A stretch of 34,255 nt of DNA from Pelotomaculum propionicicum (GTDB taxonomy: Bacteria; Bacillota; Desulfotomaculia; Desulfotomaculales; Pelotomaculaceae), in assembly GCF_004369225.1 (NCBI RefSeq), contig NZ_QFFZ01000039.1, positions 1 to 34,255 on the forward strand. Reading direction: 5' to 3'. This document shows positions 7,928 through 16,550 of the stretch, piece by piece. Positions within the stretch are counted from its first letter, which is position 1. Every line of letters begins with the position of its first letter. A model generated the notes under the pieces. The model saw nothing but the letters and a program-made list of their open reading frames with translations. It was not told the DNA's origin and made no database searches. Made by a program: the position numbers and the translations under genes.

Positions 7928-10263
7928 TGAAGATATGGTTTTTGACTACCGAGTATCCCCCCTACTACGGCGGAGGCATCGGCACTTACATGCAGCATGC
8001 CGCGCAAATGTTTGCCGGTGCGGGGCACGAGGTGACAGTATTTGTTCCGGGCCTGGAAAGAACAGAAGAGCTGCAGTCGGCACGGCTCAGGCTGCTCCGG
8101 TTTCGTTCCGGGGTTAACGATCTGGAGTCGGCAGCGCCCGGCCCTGAGCCGGACGATCACCCCGCCTTTCCATTTAACGTCATGTCTCACTGGCCGGCTC
8201 TAAGCTACCAATTTGCTTTGCAGGTGCGGGAATTTATCGCGCGGGAAGGGCCGCCGGATGTTATAGAGGCGCAGGACTACGGCGGTATCAGTTACTACTT
8301 GCTGCAGGAGAAATTACTTGGCTACCCCGGCCTGGCCGGTGTTCCCGTGCTGGTGCATTTACACGCCCCGACTTTTGAGCTTTTGCCGGAAAACCAGTAC
8401 CCTGATTACAGGCTGCCTGAGTACTGGGTGGAGCGGATGGAAAAGTTTTGTGTCTTAGCCGCCGACCGGCGTGTTTGCCCCAGCAATTTTTTAAGACGCC
8501 GGGTGCTCGGGAGCCTTAGCGCCGGCGGGGCTGAATTGGACATAGATGTGGTGCCGTTGCCTTTCCAGCCGCCGGAGCTGGAGGCTAACGGCGCGGGCAT
8601 TGAGGAAGGAGTGCTGGTCTGCATCGGGCGCCTGCAGTTATGCAAGGGCACATTGCCCCTGCTGGCAAGCTGCGACCGTCTCTGGCGGGAAGGGGAACAA
8701 TTCAGGCTGGTCCTCGTCGGCGGTGACACCGAGTTTTACGCCAGGGGGATTACAGTAGGCGAATATTTACGCCGGCGCTACGAGAGGTGGATCGAAGACG
8801 GGCGGCTGGAGCTTACCGGCAACCTTACCCCGGACCAGTGCGCGGTCCAGCGGGCCCGGGCACGGGCGATTCTGGTCCCCTCGCTTTACGAAAACTTCCC
8901 CATGACCTGCGTGGAGGCCATGCACGCGGGCAAGGTGGTCATTGCCTCTTCTTCCGGCGGACAAGGGGAGATGATTGGCAACGAAGACTGCGGCTATGTA
9001 TTTGACTGGTCCGAAACCGGTTCTCTGGAACGCTGCATTAAAAAAGTTTTACGCTTAACCCCCGCTGAAATTAAGGCTACCGGCTCGCGGGCGCGGGCCC
9101 GGATCCGGCAATTGACCGCCTATGAAAATGTCCTGCCCCGGCGGATGGAGATATTTGAACAGATGAAAGGTCAAATAGCGGAGAAAAGAATATTTCCCTC
9201 GGTAAACCAGTTTGCCATGCTGCCGCTGCCCCGTCAGGCGGAGGAGGAGTATGCGCCGGATTTGCTGTCTGTGATTATTCCTTATTACAATATGGGTCAG
9301 TATGTTGATGACGCGCTGCAAAGCGCCTTAAGGAGCGCCTACCGGCCGCTGGAAATATTGATTGTCAACGACGGCAGCACTGAGTCCCGGAGCCTTGACA
9401 AACTGCGGGAAATTGAGGCTGCCGGGCGGGACGGGGTGCGGGTGCTGCATATCGAAAACAGGGGGCTGGCCTCGGTGCGGAATTTCGGAGCAGCCCGGGC
9501 CCGGGGGGAGTTTCTGGCCTTCCTCGACGCCGACGATATGGTAGAGCCGGATTTTTACAGCCGCTCGATAAATGTTCTTAAGAAGTACCATAATGTTTCC
9601 CTGGTATATTCCTGGGTGCGTTATTTTGAAGGGGCCAACGGCTGTTTCATAAGCAACAATCTGGAATTTCCCTTTCTGCTGGCTCATAACATGGCGGCGG
9701 TCATCTGCGTCCTCAAGCGGGCCGACTTCCTGGCCTTTGCCCGGAACAAACCGTTGATGTCCTACGGCCTGGAGGATTTCGAAAGCTGGATCTCCCTCTA
9801 CGAGTCAGGCCGGCTGGGAGTATGTATTCCGGAAATGCTGGCGCGCTACCGGGTACGCCCGGACTCCATGCTGCGGAGTATGAATGAAGATCAGGTCCTC
9901 TACATGTACGATGAAATTGTCCGCCTGCATGCTCAGTCCTACAAACAATTTGGGGACGAACTCTTCCGGCTGCTGAGCGCCAACGGGGCATCGTTTGCCT
10001 GGAACTCGCCCGGAGACAACTGGCAGAGCGCTGAAAAGCGGCTCCGGTGGTCCGCGGAGCGCCTGCGGGCGGTGGAGGAAGAAGTGCGAACGCTGCGGGA
10101 GCGGGTGGCAAACCTGGAGTGGGCTGAAGAGCAGTTGCGGTATTTTTCCGATCCCGCAAACATGGGATTAAAGACAGCCCTGCGGGGGCTGGGGTGCGGC
10201 TTGAAAAGAAAAACCAGGCAAATGCTTAAGAGCCCTGTAAATCGCCTGAAGGGTAATAATTAA
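7927..10263 (+). CDS. Bifunctional GT4-GT2 glycosyltransferase with C-terminal coiled coil
   Basis: This is a 778-residue enzyme with an excellent ribosome site (aggagggg, 7913-7920). The N-terminal GT4 domain starts MKIWFLTTEYPPYYGGGIGT and has EX7E at Glu322/Glu330 (ENFPMTCVEAM). An intact GT2 domain runs from about 447 (SVIIPYYN) with D534-A-D-D537 as the metal site and a VRP/Y-type end near 670. Residues about 700-745 form a coiled coil. It has the same architecture as its upstream neighbour, so the two are probably ancient tandem duplicates, with only this copy retaining both active sites. It likely makes two successive linkages of one glycan. The metalloprotease gene begins 37 bases later. 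Confidence 0.9.
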   Translation: MKIWFLTTEYPPYYGGGIGTYMQHAAQMFAGAGHEVTVFVPGLERTEELQSARLRLLRFRSGVNDLESAAPGPEPDDHPAFPFNVMSHWPALSYQFALQVREFIAREGPPDVIEAQDYGGISYYLLQEKLLGYPGLAGVPVLVHLHAPTFELLPENQYPDYRLPEYWVERMEKFCVLAADRRVCPSNFLRRRVLGSLSAGGAELDIDVVPLPFQPPELEANGAGIEEGVLVCIGRLQLCKGTLPLLASCDRLWREGEQFRLVLVGGDTEFYARGITVGEYLRRRYERWIEDGRLELTGNLTPDQCAVQRARARAILVPSLYENFPMTCVEAMHAGKVVIASSSGGQGEMIGNEDCGYVFDWSETGSLERCIKKVLRLTPAEIKATGSRARARIRQLTAYENVLPRRMEIFEQMKGQIAEKRIFPSVNQFAMLPLPRQAEEEYAPDLLSVIIPYYNMGQYVDDALQSALRSAYRPLEILIVNDGSTESRSLDKLREIEAAGRDGVRVLHIENRGLASVRNFGAARARGEFLAFLDADDMVEPDFYSRSINVLKKYHNVSLVYSWVRYFEGANGCFISNNLEFPFLLAHNMAAVICVLKRADFLAFARNKPLMSYGLEDFESWISLYESGRLGVCIPEMLARYRVRPDSMLRSMNEDQVLYMYDEIVRLHAQSYKQFGDELFRLLSANGASFAWNSPGDNWQSAEKRLRWSAERLRAVEEEVRTLRERVANLEWAEEQLRYFSDPANMGLKTALRGLGCGLKRKTRQMLKSPVNRLKGNN

Positions 10264-10300
10264 AGAAATAGACACCATACGGTATAGGGAGAGGCGCCAG

Positions 10301-12637
10301 ATGCACTGTGTTAAGAAGATATTCAGGGGCGGTATGTTTTTTCTCTTGATCAGCTTTTTCTTGTTTGCCAATCAGTCTTTGGCCGGTCAACTGGAAATGA
10401 TGCCGCCGCATCCCCAACTGATTGAACAGTTAAAAAACACCGGCGGCTTACAGGACTTGATAAATATACAACAACAGATGACCGTGAGAGGTTTTGAAAC
10501 TCCGGCAAAACGCCCGGAAAAGTCCTTATTTAATATTCAGGGCGCCTCAAACAGCCCGGTTGACTCAACGGCCTCAGCCCTGGTGCTTTGTGTCCAGTTT
10601 ACGGATACTGCTCCGCAACATTCAACCGCCGAATTCCAGAAGTTATTGTTTGGCTCCTCTTTTGGCACGATGAAGGACTACTTTGCGAAAAATTCACGTG
10701 GACTGTTTGATTTAAACGGCAAGGTTGCCGGCGGCGATATGGCCGGTTCCAACCAGGGGACGGCTTTTATCAAACTGCCCAATCCTAAAAGTTACTATGT
10801 GGGCTATCAATACGCCACGGGCTCCTACCCGCAAAACTCCCAGGGCATTGTTGTAGACGCGGTTAACGCCCTGAAAGCGGCTAACTTTGATTTTACTCCT
10901 TATGCCGCCAATGGCGCTATTCCCTACCTGTTTGTTATCGTCACCGGCAACGGGGCGGAATTTACCGGCAGAACCAGGGATATCTGGTCGCACAGCGCTT
11001 CCCTGGGCAGCCACCAGGTAGTTGTAAAGGTTGACGGCGGTACCGCCACGGTCGACTGTTATTCGATTGAACCCGAATTAAAAGGGGATGGAAATGAATT
11101 AAATACCATCGGTGTATTCTGCCATGAATTTGGACATATCCTGGGGCTGCCTGATTTGTATGACACACAAAACTACCGGGACTCGGAGGGTGACGGTGAT
11201 TGGACCGTCATGGCCGCCGGCAGTTGGAACGGGCCGCACAGCGACGGTTCAGCGCCGGCGGAATTTGACGCTTTTTCCAAAACATATCTCGGCTGGATCA
11301 ATCCCGATAGTTTTTCCGGATCGGGGGTCAGGTTATCCATGCCGCCTGTGGAAGGAGCGGGCGGACAGGTATATAGAATAACCCCCGCCGGCAGTCAGAC
11401 GGAATATTTCCTGTTCGAAAACAAGCAGCAGACCGGCTATGACCTGTATTTAGACGGCCACGGGCTGCTTGTCTGGCATATTGACGGCAGTATGGCAAAC
11501 CCTGACAGTATCTACTGGAGGGCCAATGAAGTTAACAACATCTCCAACGGACATTACGGGGTTGCCCTGGTTCAGGCCGACGGACGGAACGATCTGGAGC
11601 ATGGCGCCAACCGGGGCGACGCTTCCGACCCTTTTCCCGGCGCCGGCAATGTTACGTCTTTTACGGATAACACTACCCCCGGCTCCAAACTCTACAACGG
11701 AACTCAATCAAATATCTCGCTCATGAATATCAGCGAAGCCGGCCAAAATGTCAATCTGGTTGTAACAACCACCGGTCATGTTGCTGCCGTGAGTCTGTCC
11801 GCCGACAAGACTGATCCACAGCCGGCCGGCACGGCGGTGACATTAACCGCCAACGCGGCCGTCAGCAACCCGGTCTACCAGTTCTGGGTGAAGGACCCGC
11901 GGGACGACAGCTGGACGTCCAGCGGTGAATTCGGCGGAGGCAGTTATACTTTAACCAGGCGCGTGCCCGGCGTCTACACGGTGGTAGTGTTCGCCAAATC
12001 ATCAGATGCGCCCGGCAGCGTTCCAGTGCAGAGTGCTCCGTTTACCTTTACCTTTACCAAGAGCGGCTCGGTAAGCGGGTTGTTGGTAAGCGGCCCCAAC
12101 GGCGGCCAAACTACGGGCGGTGACGCCACCTTCACAGCCGCGGCAACCGATGACGGCGGCACGCCTTGCTACGAATTCTGGCTGCATGACGCGGCTGGCT
12201 GGAGGGTTGTCAAGAACTGGTCGGCGGACAATAGCTTTACTCTGGGCAATATACAGGCCGGCAGCTACGTCATCGCGGCAACGGCCCTTGACAGGGCCGA
12301 TTTGGAGGCCGGCAAATGGGACATGGTTTATACCAAGTCCTTTGTGTTAAACGCCGGCAGCAGTGTTGACTTAACCGCCCCGGCCGGCGTGGTGTCCGGC
12401 GGCGCGGTAAATCTGAGCGCCCAGGCCGCCGGCTTGACAGGCGCGGAATACCAGTTCTGGTATCAGGCTCCGGACGGCGGCTGGCGCAATAGCGGCGATT
12501 ATACCGGTAACAATACTTACAGTTTTATTGCTGATACGCCGGGAGCGTACCGCGTGGTTGTCTACGCCAAGGACCATTACGCGCCGTCTACCGGACAGTT
12601 TGCCGTGCTGAGTGTCGCGACGGTGCTCAGCCGGTAA
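10301..12637 (+). CDS. Secreted M6 (immune inhibitor A-like) metalloprotease with three C-terminal repeats
   Basis: This is a 778-residue protein. ATG 10301 follows agggagagg. The signal peptide spans about residues 1-29. The zinc site is H275-E-F-G-H279-I-L-G-L-P-D285 (HExxHxxGxxD), typical of peptidase family M6. Three beta modules follow (about 493-585, 589-688, 690-778). The first is close to the subtilase repeats (VSLSADKTDPQPAGTAVT, VYQFW). The second and third have diverged but keep the YxFW and aromatic positions. Its place between glycosyltransferase genes suggests the protease is co-expressed with, or acts on, the surface layer being built. That is inference only. Confidence 0.92.
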   Translation: MHCVKKIFRGGMFFLLISFFLFANQSLAGQLEMMPPHPQLIEQLKNTGGLQDLINIQQQMTVRGFETPAKRPEKSLFNIQGASNSPVDSTASALVLCVQFTDTAPQHSTAEFQKLLFGSSFGTMKDYFAKNSRGLFDLNGKVAGGDMAGSNQGTAFIKLPNPKSYYVGYQYATGSYPQNSQGIVVDAVNALKAANFDFTPYAANGAIPYLFVIVTGNGAEFTGRTRDIWSHSASLGSHQVVVKVDGGTATVDCYSIEPELKGDGNELNTIGVFCHEFGHILGLPDLYDTQNYRDSEGDGDWTVMAAGSWNGPHSDGSAPAEFDAFSKTYLGWINPDSFSGSGVRLSMPPVEGAGGQVYRITPAGSQTEYFLFENKQQTGYDLYLDGHGLLVWHIDGSMANPDSIYWRANEVNNISNGHYGVALVQADGRNDLEHGANRGDASDPFPGAGNVTSFTDNTTPGSKLYNGTQSNISLMNISEAGQNVNLVVTTTGHVAAVSLSADKTDPQPAGTAVTLTANAAVSNPVYQFWVKDPRDDSWTSSGEFGGGSYTLTRRVPGVYTVVVFAKSSDAPGSVPVQSAPFTFTFTKSGSVSGLLVSGPNGGQTTGGDATFTAAATDDGGTPCYEFWLHDAAGWRVVKNWSADNSFTLGNIQAGSYVIAATALDRADLEAGKWDMVYTKSFVLNAGSSVDLTAPAGVVSGGAVNLSAQAAGLTGAEYQFWYQAPDGGWRNSGDYTGNNTYSFIADTPGAYRVVVYAKDHYAPSTGQFAVLSVATVLSR

Positions 12638-12658
12638 GCGGATTGAACGGCGGGAAGC

Positions 12659-12689
12659 AGGTATTACAACAAAGATGTAGTATATTTAA
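12659..12689 (+). promoter_or_regulatory. Shared promoter-like element, copy 2
   Basis: aggtatt (12659-12665) and atgtagtatatttaa (12675-12689), separated by 9 bases, match the element at 5581-5611 exactly in both blocks. It lies 45 bases before the start at 12734. Confidence 0.6.
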
Positions 12690-12733
12690 CGGTGGCGAAG
12701 AGGTAAAGGACAGTTGAAACGGAGTGCTTGTCG

Positions 12734-14806
12734 ATGTCGAAAAATAAGGCTTCCTGGGCGTTACAAAAGGTAGTTGAGGTAACAAAGCGTGACGGAGTTT
12801 TGGTAATGTCGAATAAAGTGCTGGCCAGATTGCGTTATACGGTCCAGGGGCCTTTTCGTGTTCTGAAGCGGTCCATACCGCCGCAAGTCAAGGAGCGGCT
12901 GCGTCAGTCACGGGAGCCCGCGCTCCCGGTGGTTGACCAGATCATTCTCCCGGAGGGAGTGCCGCTGGCTGCCGTGATTATCCCCTGTTACAACTACGGC
13001 AAATACCTGCCTGCGGCGGTGGAAAGTGTCCTGCGGCAGACCCTGGGCAATATTGAGGTTATCGTGGTGGATGACGGTTCCGATGATCCGCATACTATTT
13101 CTGTTCTCGGCGAGATAGGGGAAGGCGGGCGGGTCAGGGTTATCCGCCAGCCGAATAAAGGACTGCCGGCGGCGCGCAATACCGGTATCCGGGCCACTGC
13201 GGCCCGCTATATCACCTGTCTGGACGCTGACGACTTGATTGACCCCACCTACCTGGAAAAGGCGGTGATGCTGCTGGAAACCCGGCCGGACATCGGCCTG
13301 GCCTACCCGCTGGCACAGCTTTTCGGTGATGTGGAGGAGACCTGGTATACCGAGCCCCTTGATCCTGTGAAGCTTTTGCAGTACAACCACATTCCCGTGG
13401 TGGCTGTTTTCCGCCGTGAGGCCTGGGAAAAGGTGGGGGGCTACGACGAGAGCATGCGTATCGGCTACGAGGACTGGGAATTCTGGCTGAGGCTGGCTGG
13501 GGAAGGCTATGGCGGATACCTGATCCCGGAGCGGCTTTTCAAGCATCGCCGCCACGGGAAAACGATGACTCACCGGGCAAAGGAAAAACACCGGCAGTTG
13601 AGCGAAGAAATCAGAAGGAAACACGCCCGCGTAGCGAGGGCGAAGCGGTTCCGGGCATCAGAGGTGAAGCCGGAGCGGGCTTTTGTAAATATGTTGGGAG
13701 CGCCCCGCCTGCCGGGGCGGAAACGCCTTCTGGTACTGGTCCCCTGGCTGACTGTGGGCGGGGCCGAAACAGTTCTGCTGCAGGTGCTTAAAGCCTTTGC
13801 CGGCTCCGGCGGCTGGCAGGTTTACCTTGCCACTACCCTGGATTCTCCCAACGAGTGGGCCGGCCGTTTTGCTGAGGTTACCCCGCTGCTGTTTTTTTTG
13901 CCTCACTTGCTGCCGAGGAGATATTTCACCGACTGCATAATCTCGCTGATCAGCAGGCATGAAATAGACGGGGTGCTGATCTCTCACTCGGAGCTGGCCT
14001 ACCTCAGCCTTGCACAGCTGAGAAAAGTTGCGCCCGGGCTGTTGGTTCTGGATTTGCTGCACAACGACAGCCCGGAGGGATACGCGCGCCTCAGCGCGCG
14101 GGTGGACCATTTTTTGAACGGGCATATCGTTGTGCACGAAGGAATTAAAAATACGCTGGTTGAAAGATTCGGCCTGCCTGAAGGGAAAATATTTGTCATT
14201 CCGAACGGAGTTGACGAGGAGCATTTCAAGCCGTGGAACGAGGATCGGGCGGGATTGAAAAAAAAGCTGGGCCTTGACCCCGCCAAGCGGCAAATCGCTT
14301 TTGTCGGGCGTCTGTCTATAGAGAAAAATCCTCTTTTATTTGTTAAAGCGGCCGCCAGGTTAAAACATCTGCCGGGAGTGGAGTGGTTGTGTTACGGTGA
14401 CGGCGTCATGGAAGATGAAACACGCGCGGCGGCCATGAATTTAGACGCGCCGGTAAGATTCATGGGCGCCTGTACGGACACGGCCGCCATCCTCAATGCC
14501 GTCGATTTGCTGGCGCTTACTTCGAACAGTGAGGGTTTGCCCATGGTGGTGCTGGAAGCGTTGCTGTGCGGCGTGCCGGTGGTGGCGACGGACGTTGGCT
14601 GCCTGGCCGGTGTTGTGCGGGACGGAGTGAACGGATACCTGGTGGAAAAGGGGGATTTAAACGCACTTTGTTCTATTTTGCAGGAATTATTAGAACGGCC
14701 GGAGCGGCTTGATCAAATGAAGCAGTATTGCCGCTCCAGTGTGGTTGACAGGTATTCCGGCCATGATATGGCCAGCGCCTATGTAAGATTATTTGAAAAT
14801 ATTTAA
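12734..14806 (+). CDS. Bifunctional GT2-GT4 glycosyltransferase (reversed domain order)
   Basis: This is a 690-residue enzyme. ATG 12734 is preferred over TTG 12728 because ggagtg (12721-12726) is placed correctly for it. A basic N-terminal region of about 78 residues is followed by a GT2 domain (VIIPCYNYGKYL from residue 81; metal motif D164-A-D-D167). A GT4 domain follows from about 329 (LVLVPWLTVGGAET) with EX7E at Glu600/Glu608 (EGLPMVVLE). Domain order is the reverse of the 7927 protein. Both active sites look intact. It is preceded by the shared promoter-like element and ends in a hairpin, so it may be transcribed alone. Confidence 0.9.
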   Translation: MSKNKASWALQKVVEVTKRDGVLVMSNKVLARLRYTVQGPFRVLKRSIPPQVKERLRQSREPALPVVDQIILPEGVPLAAVIIPCYNYGKYLPAAVESVLRQTLGNIEVIVVDDGSDDPHTISVLGEIGEGGRVRVIRQPNKGLPAARNTGIRATAARYITCLDADDLIDPTYLEKAVMLLETRPDIGLAYPLAQLFGDVEETWYTEPLDPVKLLQYNHIPVVAVFRREAWEKVGGYDESMRIGYEDWEFWLRLAGEGYGGYLIPERLFKHRRHGKTMTHRAKEKHRQLSEEIRRKHARVARAKRFRASEVKPERAFVNMLGAPRLPGRKRLLVLVPWLTVGGAETVLLQVLKAFAGSGGWQVYLATTLDSPNEWAGRFAEVTPLLFFLPHLLPRRYFTDCIISLISRHEIDGVLISHSELAYLSLAQLRKVAPGLLVLDLLHNDSPEGYARLSARVDHFLNGHIVVHEGIKNTLVERFGLPEGKIFVIPNGVDEEHFKPWNEDRAGLKKKLGLDPAKRQIAFVGRLSIEKNPLLFVKAAARLKHLPGVEWLCYGDGVMEDETRAAAMNLDAPVRFMGACTDTAAILNAVDLLALTSNSEGLPMVVLEALLCGVPVVATDVGCLAGVVRDGVNGYLVEKGDLNALCSILQELLERPERLDQMKQYCRSSVVDRYSGHDMASAYVRLFENI

Positions 14807-14835
14807 AGGAGGGGTGTCATGCCCCTCCTTTAAAT
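14801..14835. terminator. Hairpin terminator overlapping a stop codon
   Basis: Arms atttaaaggagggg (14801-14814) and cccctcctttaaat (14822-14835) form a perfect 14-bp stem with a 7-base loop. The stop codon of the preceding gene lies inside the left arm. It sits between convergent genes and may serve both strands. Confidence 0.75.
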
Positions 14836-14898
14836 TTAACATTTCATACAATCAGCGCAAGACCCAGAGCGTTGTCAACTTCAATTCACCCGTTGAGG

Positions 14899-15084
14899 TT
14901 AAGCCGGCATCCCGCTATCTTCCATATCATTATCATGGTTATCGTTTAGGAACTCTTCTACCATTTGCACTATTATCTGGTTGACGCTTTTACCCGTTTT
15001 TTCTTTCATTGTTTCCAGTTTTTCCCTGAGCTCTAGCGGTAACCGTATCTGCAATGCCACAGCCGGATGAAATTTTGATTTCAT
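14899..15084 (-). CDS. Small ribbon-helix-helix (Arc-like) protein
   Basis: This is a 61-residue protein on the minus strand. The ATG at 15084 is chosen because gaaaggg lies at suitable distance upstream. A longer in-frame start at 15132 has no support. The core reads ALQIRLPLELREKL then KTGKSVNQIIVQMVEEFL, a beta strand plus two helices as in the Arc/MetJ ribbon-helix-helix fold. An acidic tail (NDNHDNDMED) follows. Such proteins are DNA-binding regulators or antitoxins. No partner toxin is visible next to it, so a local regulator is the simpler reading. It is the only minus-strand gene in the glycosyltransferase locus. Confidence 0.7.
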   Translation of the reverse strand: MKSKFHPAVALQIRLPLELREKLETMKEKTGKSVNQIIVQMVEEFLNDNHDNDMEDSGMPA

Positions 15085-15226
15085 TTTTCTCAGCCCTTTC
15101 TTTATTGCAATTAATACTAACATTGAAAGCAACTAACTATCAATGAATATTTGCTGGCAGGCTTGTAATTTAATGGAAGTCGATCAAATTCCCTTTATTT
15201 TACTTACAGGACAACCCGGCCCGGGC

Positions 15227-15255
15227 AGGTATTAGCGGCAAAAATATTGTATATT
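15227..15255 (+). promoter_or_regulatory. Shared promoter-like element, weaker copy 3
   Basis: aggtatt (15227-15233) and gtatatt (15249-15255) are separated by 15 bases, against 14 in copies 1 and 2. It lies 45 bases before a third glycosyltransferase gene. The match is partial. Confidence 0.4.
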
Positions 15256-15299
15256 ATTTTTATGTGCTGACGAAGGAATAGAGAAACCAATGTTACGGG

Positions 15300-16451
15300 G
15301 TGGACTTTTTGACCCGGATTAAAGTGTTGCTTATAGTTACCCTGTCTGAGCTGGGCGGGGCGCAAAAGGTGGTTTATCATATCGCCGCCGGTCTGCCTCC
15401 GGAACAGTTTGAAGTGACTGTTGCCTGCGCGCCCGGTGGCGAATTGGTGAACTGGTTGAGGAATTTGCCCCGGGGCGTCCAGGTGATGGAGATTTCCGGG
15501 CTTAAAAGGAATATATCCCTGTGGGACGATCTGAAAGCTTTCAAGAAGCTGTATGCTTTGATTAAAAAAGGCGCTTTTGATATTGTACACTGCCACAGTT
15601 CCAAGGCGGGTGTTTTAGGGAGGCTGGCCGCTTATTTCGCCGGCGTGCCGAAGATTTATTTCACGGCGCACGGGTGGGGAATAAACGAATATCAGAGCCG
15701 GCCGGTCCGCTTTTTTTACACGTGGGCGGAGCGTTTGGCCGGGGTGGTCAGCACCGGGGTTGTCTGTGTTTCAGAAAGCGACTTGTTGAAGGGCCGGAAT
15801 TTACGGCTTGCGGCCAACGATAAATTAAAGGTGATTTATAACGGTATGCCGGAGCCCAGGCCGAAGGAAGGGGTTTTACGCGGGGAACTAAATATCAGGA
15901 AGGAAGATATTGTCATCGGGTCAGTGGCCCGTCTGGCGCCTCAAAAGGATCCTTTATTTTTACTGGAAGTAGCCGGGCGAATGATAACCTCCCCCGATAA
16001 TAATCAGGACCGGGGACGTGTTTATTTTGTCATTATCGGAGATGGGCCGCTGAGATCCCGGTGTGAAGAATTCGTCAACCTTAAAAATCTGCAAGGCAGT
16101 GTTTTTTTAATGGGCGCGAGGGAAGATGCGGCCGAATTGCTAAGGGATTTTGATGTGTTTGTATTGTTTTCCAGATGGGAAGGACTGCCTCTGACCATTA
16201 TTGAGGCGATGCTTGCAGGTCGCCCTGTTGTGGCCAGCGCGGTGGGCGGCGTCAGTGAAATGGTGGTGGATCAAAAAACTGGTTTATTGATCAATGCAAG
16301 TGACGGAAGAGCGGCGGTACAGGCGCTCCGGGAACTGGCGGCCGACCGGGAGCGGCGCCTTTCCATGGGAGAGGCCGGCCGGCGGAGAGCCGTTGAGTTG
16401 TTCAGTATAAATGAAATGGTAAATAAGTACAGGGAGCTTTATTTGTCATAA
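15300..16451 (+). CDS. GT4 family glycosyltransferase (exopolysaccharide type)
   Basis: This is a 383-residue enzyme. The GTG at 15300 overlaps a ggggtgg stretch. A TTG at 15309 would place that stretch as its ribosome site and gives MTRIKVLLIVTLSELGGAQ, which fits the family N-terminus better, so the true start may be 15309. The GGAQKV loop, HCHSSKAG segment, FTAHGWG and EX7E (Glu294/Glu302 in EGLPLTIIEAM) are all present. Such enzymes typically act right after the initiating sugar-phosphate transferase on the lipid-linked intermediate. That transferase is the next gene. Confidence 0.9.
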   Translation: MDFLTRIKVLLIVTLSELGGAQKVVYHIAAGLPPEQFEVTVACAPGGELVNWLRNLPRGVQVMEISGLKRNISLWDDLKAFKKLYALIKKGAFDIVHCHSSKAGVLGRLAAYFAGVPKIYFTAHGWGINEYQSRPVRFFYTWAERLAGVVSTGVVCVSESDLLKGRNLRLAANDKLKVIYNGMPEPRPKEGVLRGELNIRKEDIVIGSVARLAPQKDPLFLLEVAGRMITSPDNNQDRGRVYFVIIGDGPLRSRCEEFVNLKNLQGSVFLMGAREDAAELLRDFDVFVLFSRWEGLPLTIIEAMLAGRPVVASAVGGVSEMVVDQKTGLLINASDGRAAVQALRELAADRERRLSMGEAGRRRAVELFSINEMVNKYRELYLS

Positions 16452-16550
16452 TAAGTTTGCAATACTGTATTACTCATGCTAAAAAGGAAATTGTCCTGCT
16501 GTGGCGAAGTAAAAATAAAAAATGTATCCTTATTTGATCGGGGAATTTCT

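Noticed and set aside
10750-10767. A match to the REP-like unit (aaccaggggacgg) inside the M6 protease gene
   Set aside because: It is short by one G, lacks the ggctgg partner and lies in well-conserved coding sequence, so it is probably chance.
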